Below the pieces are notes generated by a model. The model had not been told where the DNA came from. It worked only from the letters and a program-made list of their open reading frames with translations, and ran no database searches. From positions 12,988,091-13,020,590 of the forward strand of contig NC_135567.1 in the NCBI RefSeq assembly GCF_964340395.1: a stretch of DNA of 32,500 nucleotides. Reading direction: 5' to 3'. Both the position numbers and the translations under genes were made by a program. The DNA is from Glandiceps talaboti. Lineage: Eukaryota; Hemichordata; Enteropneusta; Spengelidae. The number at the start of each line of letters is the position of its first letter. Within the stretch, counting starts at the first letter, position 1. Of the stretch, positions 28,296 through 32,500 are shown piece by piece.

Positions 28296-28985
28296 CTTTA
28301 ATTCAGCAGCCATCTCTGAAGAACGACACCGAAAAAGAGACTTCGAAAATTTCCAAACCTTAAATTTAATTATCTAGTTGCATAGATTAAACTGTAGTAT
28401 CATGTTATACCATGTAACAACCCTAAATTCGCACCAAATCTGCGATGATGACGAATAAATTCTTGACGAATTGAACTTTGGTATAAAGGCTTGCACATAA
28501 CTGAGACAACCTGCATACACTTGAGGTAATTGTCCTTTGTACAATTGACTGTGAGGGCGCTGTTCTTCCTGTATGTGTGCCACATGGGGGTATTACCTCT
28601 ACTATGTTAGTACTAGTGCACAAAGCCCTACTGAGTCCTACACTGGAAATGATTGGGATTTCATGTCAACACATCAATATTACTATAGACTGTATAGCCC
28701 TGCCTTGTGTTATAATGTGTGTGTGTGCGCGTACGCGTGTGTGTGTATTAACTTGACTTCATCAAAGAATGAGCAATAAAGCAGATCGTGGCCTCTTGCC
28801 TGGTTTAGGCATCACTTACCTCTTCCACTGACCCCTTTAGCTTCCTTCATTTATAATCCTTTATCCTAACGTTTGTTTATAAACAGTACACAACTCTTGG
28901 TCATGTGTTCTATTGTTTCACTCATACATTTATTCTTAAACCCACACATTTACATATGTTAAAATATAACCTCAACAGTTTTATC
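28296..28985 (+). other. Gene C 3' flank and intergenic DNA
   Basis: Apart from the polyadenylation candidates and a short GT/CG run near 28718-28747, nothing recognised. Confidence 0.4.
28454..28459 (+). terminator. AATAAA polyadenylation signal, candidate for gene C
   Basis: AATAAA 159 nt after the gene C stop codon; another AATAAA occurs near 28775. Either could serve. Confidence 0.4.
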
Positions 28986-29715
28986 GAATGAATGAATGAA
29001 TGAATGAATGAATGAATGAATGAATGAATGAATGAATGAATGAATGAATGAATGAATGGATGGATGGATGGATGAATGAATGAATGAATGAATGAATGAA
29101 TGAATGAATGAACGGATGGATGGACGGATGGATGGATGGGTGGATGGATGGATGGATGGAAGGATGGATGGATAGATATGAATGGATAGATGGATGGGTG
29201 GATGGATGGATGGATGGATGGATAGATGGATTGATTGATTGATTGATTGATTGATGGATGGATGGATGGATGGATGGATGGATGGATGGATGGATGTATG
29301 TATATGTATGGAAGGATGGATGGATGGATGGATGGATGGATGGATGGATAGATGGATGGATGGAAGGATCTATGAATGAATAAATGGGTGGATGGGTGGA
29401 TGGATGGATGGATGGATAGATGGATTGATTGATTGATGGATGGATGTATGTATGGAAGGATGGATGGATGGATGGATGGATATGGATGGATAGATGGATG
29501 GATGGATGGATGGATGGATGGAGGAATGAATAAATGGGTGGATATATGGTTGGATGGATGGATGGATGGATGGATGGATGGATTGATTGATTGATTGATT
29601 CAATTATTGAATGAATGAATGAATGAATGAATGAATGATGAATGAATGAATGAATGAATGAATGAATGAATGAATGAATGAGTGAATGAATGAATGAATG
29701 AATGAATGAATGAAT
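28986..29715. repeat. 730-bp tetranucleotide array (GAAT/GGAT/GATT) with higher-order structure
   Basis: Starts and ends with GAAT units; the interior alternates GGAT, GATT, GTAT and GGGT units. Composite blocks recur: AATAAATGGGTGGAT near 29378 and 29528, GATAGATGGATTGATTGATT near 29221 and 29416, TATGTATGGAAGGATGG near 29304 and 29449. The open frame through the minus strand is repeat-derived. Confidence 0.95.
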
Positions 29716-30355
29716 TTGACACTGTAAAAGTGACGTCATCAGTAATAACTTCATATTTAGGCTCATACTTGAACTCACACAAAGTAGACATAAGGTCAAT
29801 TAAGGTCAAATAGCACTTAATAATGATCCACAACTCTTGCGTTATCGGCAGATACAGCCTTTGTAAATTTAATAAAATGCCATATAGATGACAAAAGAAA
29901 ACATTTTATTTGTAGTGTCTTACTGAAGAATAGAAACATAAACTATAGTATAGAGTTGCCATATTCAACAAACTTACTATGATTGATGAACCATAGGTTG
30001 AGAACCTTGAGGGCTTGGGAAATCAATGAATAATAATATCTTAGAGTGGCAGAGTCCATTGTTGAATGGTGGGTGAAGAAGATAAAAGTTGAAGGGTTCG
30101 TTTTCGTATTTGAACAAGGCCCAAAGCTATAAAAGCCCAAACTTGCAACATAATTTTTTTTCATAAACTTACAAACGTTTGTTATGTATGGATGTTTGTA
30201 TTTTTTCTGCTACGTCCCATCCGAAAGTAATTTGTTTTATTAGTGAATCCCAAGACACGTGACATATCGAGGGTCCACTGTATTGTATTAACTCTTATAG
30301 CCACAACAAATCGTCTATGTATGCACCGTTGTGACTGTAGATTGATATTTTACCA
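29716..30355. other. Intergenic DNA with a palindromic CRE
   Basis: TGACGTCA occurs at 29731-29738 directly beside the array. Otherwise nothing recognised. Confidence 0.4.
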
Positions 30356-30479
30356 AACAAGACAGTCTGATTGTGCAAACGTACATGACACAGTCTCTGT
30401 ATTAACAGAGAATATTCAACAAGACAGTCTGAATGTGTAATCGTACATAACGCAGTCGTTGTATTGACAGAGAGCAGTC
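30356..30479 (+). repeat. 62-bp tandem duplication
   Basis: Copies at 30356-30417 and 30418-30479, both starting AACAAGACAGTCTGA and sharing CGTACAT, CAGTC and GTATT(A/G)ACAGAGA; a third AACAAGA start follows at 30480. Confidence 0.88.
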
Positions 30480-30496
30480 AACAAGATGATGTCGCT

Positions 30497-31362
30497 ATGA
30501 ATCTAACCTCAAAGAAACAGTACTTAATCAACTCATACGGTAAGTTTTTACTACGTGTTTCCATAGCAACTTTTATTGTAAACTATTGATTGTTTTAACT
30601 GAGACAAAAATATGACACTGGTTTAAGTCCTGGTTTGGGGTGTCGGTGGCCGAGTGGTTAAATCACTTGCCTCTCATCACCTCGGTCGGGGTTCGAACTC
30701 ATTCACGGTTTGATTACATTTACCACACTGTAAATAAGAAGAGTGTCATTTAGTTTGACTCTGCCGAGCAACCGAACATTGAACCTTCCTCCCGTTATTG
30801 GTCAACGCCTGTTGAATGGTTTATAAAGAAATGAATGAAAATAAATAAGTTTGGCAAAACCATTTGTACTGTTAAAATTCCACTAGTTAATGAATGTATT
30901 TGGCACTACATTGTGGCATCCATATAACATACCATCTAATCCATTGTCTGTCAAACCAAATATACAATGGTGTGGTATGTTTACATGATGAAAACAATGT
31001 TTCGTTAATATGACCTACATACTGACTGCATGTGCCCTGCGTTTCAAATATCAAAGCAACTAACGCCTAACATAAACAGATACCTATTAGGAGAGTTAAA
31101 AACGGTGGGAGTACAACGTTGCTATTTTAGTGTCCAGTACAACATGATATCAATATCCTCCCATGAACCCGTACGTTATATTAGATTTCTGTAATCTTCT
31201 ACATTTATTAAACCAACCCATATCATGTTACAATCTCCACACGTTTGTGTTTCAGTAAAGAGCCACGTAGCATACGAGTACGTGACAACTGGGCAGTGTA
31301 ACTGTCAACTATTCTTCGAGAACTCATCGGTTTTCCCACGCTTAGGGAGTATTACGTATTAG
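30497..31362 (+). CDS. Possible two-exon short ORF of 49 codons
   Basis: Exon 30497-30539 (MNLTSKKQYLINSY) ends at a strong donor ACG|GTAAGT. Exon 31256-31362 begins after GTGTTTCAG and continues in frame to TAG (KSHVAYEYVTTGQCNCQLFF, then a short end). A second strong donor (AAG|GTAAGT at 31416) follows, so a spliced transcript is plausible even if the short frame is not translated. An overlapping upstream ATG exists at 30486. No domain. It may be a non-coding or 5'-untranslated pair of exons. Confidence 0.22.
30641..30850 (+). mobile_element. tRNA-derived SINE, copy 3
   Basis: Best preserved copy: TGTCGGTGGCCGAGTGGTTAAATCACTTG with A box TGGCCGAGTGG and B box GGTTCGAAC, followed by the family body (CTGTAAATAAGAAGAGTGTC, TTTAGTTTGACTCTGCCGA). 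The central GGTATTCCGG-type segment of copy 1 is deleted. It lies in the intron of the possible ORF at 30497. Confidence 0.82.
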
Positions 31363-31415
31363 TATTGCCTGTATTGTCGAACAGTACATGCTAACGATGA
31401 AAACGTTCTACTAAG

Positions 31416-32209
31416 GTAAGTCTGGAATGTAATTCAACTCACACGTGCTGATGTTATATGTATAGACCACAGGGGACCGGTAATAGAGGATTGAAAATAT
31501 CGTCTATGATTATACATACACTACAAATTCGAGAACAATTGTATGACGCATCAGTCAGTGAGTTTTAATGACACTAAATTTGTGCATGGCTGTAAATGTA
31601 CTTGCAGACCAATTTACATGTACTTACTTTATGTATGTATATTGTCTGGTATGAGGAGCCACTATTTTGTCATAGGCAGTTCATCATTATATTTGCTTTG
31701 ACAGCCAATACACAAGAGGATATATTGTACAGATTACACGCTGTCATTTATCACAGACAAGGTAGAAATTGTCTGTGAATGTATCGAACGCAAGTCATTA
31801 CCTAGTGGAAATGAAAGAGCAAATGCTTTTGTTGTATTTATGAAGACAGTAATTGCTTATCAGTACTTTGATGACATGCGAAGGGTTACCCATGATGATA
31901 CATCTCACAATCTGTCACTTTCATGAACAACGATGGGAATGTATTACTCCATTCGTGTTGTCCCCCACAGACCACATACGAGGTGAGATAAAATATACAC
32001 TATATGGTTTAATTCAAGGGCAATCGCTTTGTAGGAAGGTTTGTCTGGTCAATATAATCTTATGTTCCAAACGTAAATGAAATGTCATTCTATTCTTAGT
32101 TTGTCCAACACCCAATTGATTATAAATGTAATAGGCAATGAGTATGCAAATTGGGATTAACAAAACTGACAAGCACAGTCTCCCATGTCCTGCGTTAAAA
32201 GAGAAAATT
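31416..32209. other. Downstream DNA, nothing recognised
   Basis: After the donor at 31416 I see no further exon with a matching frame before the terminal microsatellite. Confidence 0.35.
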
Positions 32210-32500
32210 ATGTATGTATATCAGTAAGTATGTGTGTGTATGTATGTATGTATGCATGCATGTATGCTTGTATGTATGTATGCATGTATGTATGTATGTA
32301 TGTATGTATGTATGTATGCATGCATGTATGCATGTATGCATGTATCCATGTATGTATGTATGTATGTATGTATGTATGTATGTATGTATGTATGTATGTA
32401 TGTATGCATGTATGCATGTATGTATGTATGCATGCATGTATGCATGTATCCATGTATGTATGTATGTATGTATGTATGTATGTATGTATGCATGCATGTA
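32210..32500. repeat. (TATG/CATG)n array with ~109-bp higher-order unit, open at window end
   Basis: Tetranucleotides TATG with CATG variants in a fixed pattern; the composite ending GCATGTATCCATGTATG recurs near 32338 and 32447. Confidence 0.93.

Noticed and set aside
30641-30720. Functional tRNA gene (Leu/Ser-like) at the SINE head
   Set aside because: A and B boxes are present but no acceptor-stem complement or T-arm closure is seen, and the sequence continues into a body shared with two other copies, so it is a SINE.
31853-32080. 75-codon frame near the right end
   Set aside because: No signal peptide, domain or splice support; amino-acid composition is typical of chance frames.

Overview
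This is a fragment of an animal nuclear genome, AT-rich and without any bacterial or organellar trait. It has GT-AG introns in phase 1 (module-shuffling) register, extracellular EGF and SEA modules, AATAAA signals, tRNA-derived SINEs, foldback transposable elements and very dense microsatellites. The mixture suggests a marine invertebrate (an invertebrate deuterostome or a lophotrochozoan). The sequence alone does not let me name the species.

Region 1 (1-6437, + strand) is the 3' part of gene A, seven exons whose phases join perfectly. It encodes EGF, calcium-binding-type EGF, SEA, EGF, a transmembrane helix and a cytoplasmic tail. This matches the membrane end of transmembrane mucins of the MUC13/MUC17 type. 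The gene starts outside the window. Region 2 (6438-10591) is 3' flank and intergenic DNA with a (GA)n array, an 88-bp duplication, a 97-bp triplicate and a long near-perfect hairpin.

Region 3 (10592-22154, + strand) is gene B, apparently complete: 11 exons giving 985 codons plus stop, with every junction in frame. It encodes a signal peptide, five tandem copies of a 133-140 residue domain that I do not recognise, three calcium-binding EGF modules, a transmembrane helix and a tyrosine-containing tail. Three of the five unknown domains lie in nearly identical 687-bp exon-plus-intron repeats, so this receptor-like gene is growing by recent tandem exon duplication. This is the best candidate for a previously undescribed system. 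Genes A and B are both type I membrane proteins built from EGF modules and lie head to tail.

Region 4 (22155-32500) is mostly intergenic: copies of a foldback element flanked by TTAA, a duplicated ~560-bp block interrupted in one copy, long tetranucleotide arrays with higher-order structure, and one convincing small gene C (28080-28295). Gene C encodes a 71-residue secreted precursor with a four-cysteine peptide framed by KR and RKKR cleavage sites, a neuropeptide or peptide-hormone-like layout. Two weaker short-ORF candidates (25671-25931 and a spliced one at 30497-31362) are also given.

All gene models were read by eye from splice signals, frame and protein motifs. No similarity search was run.
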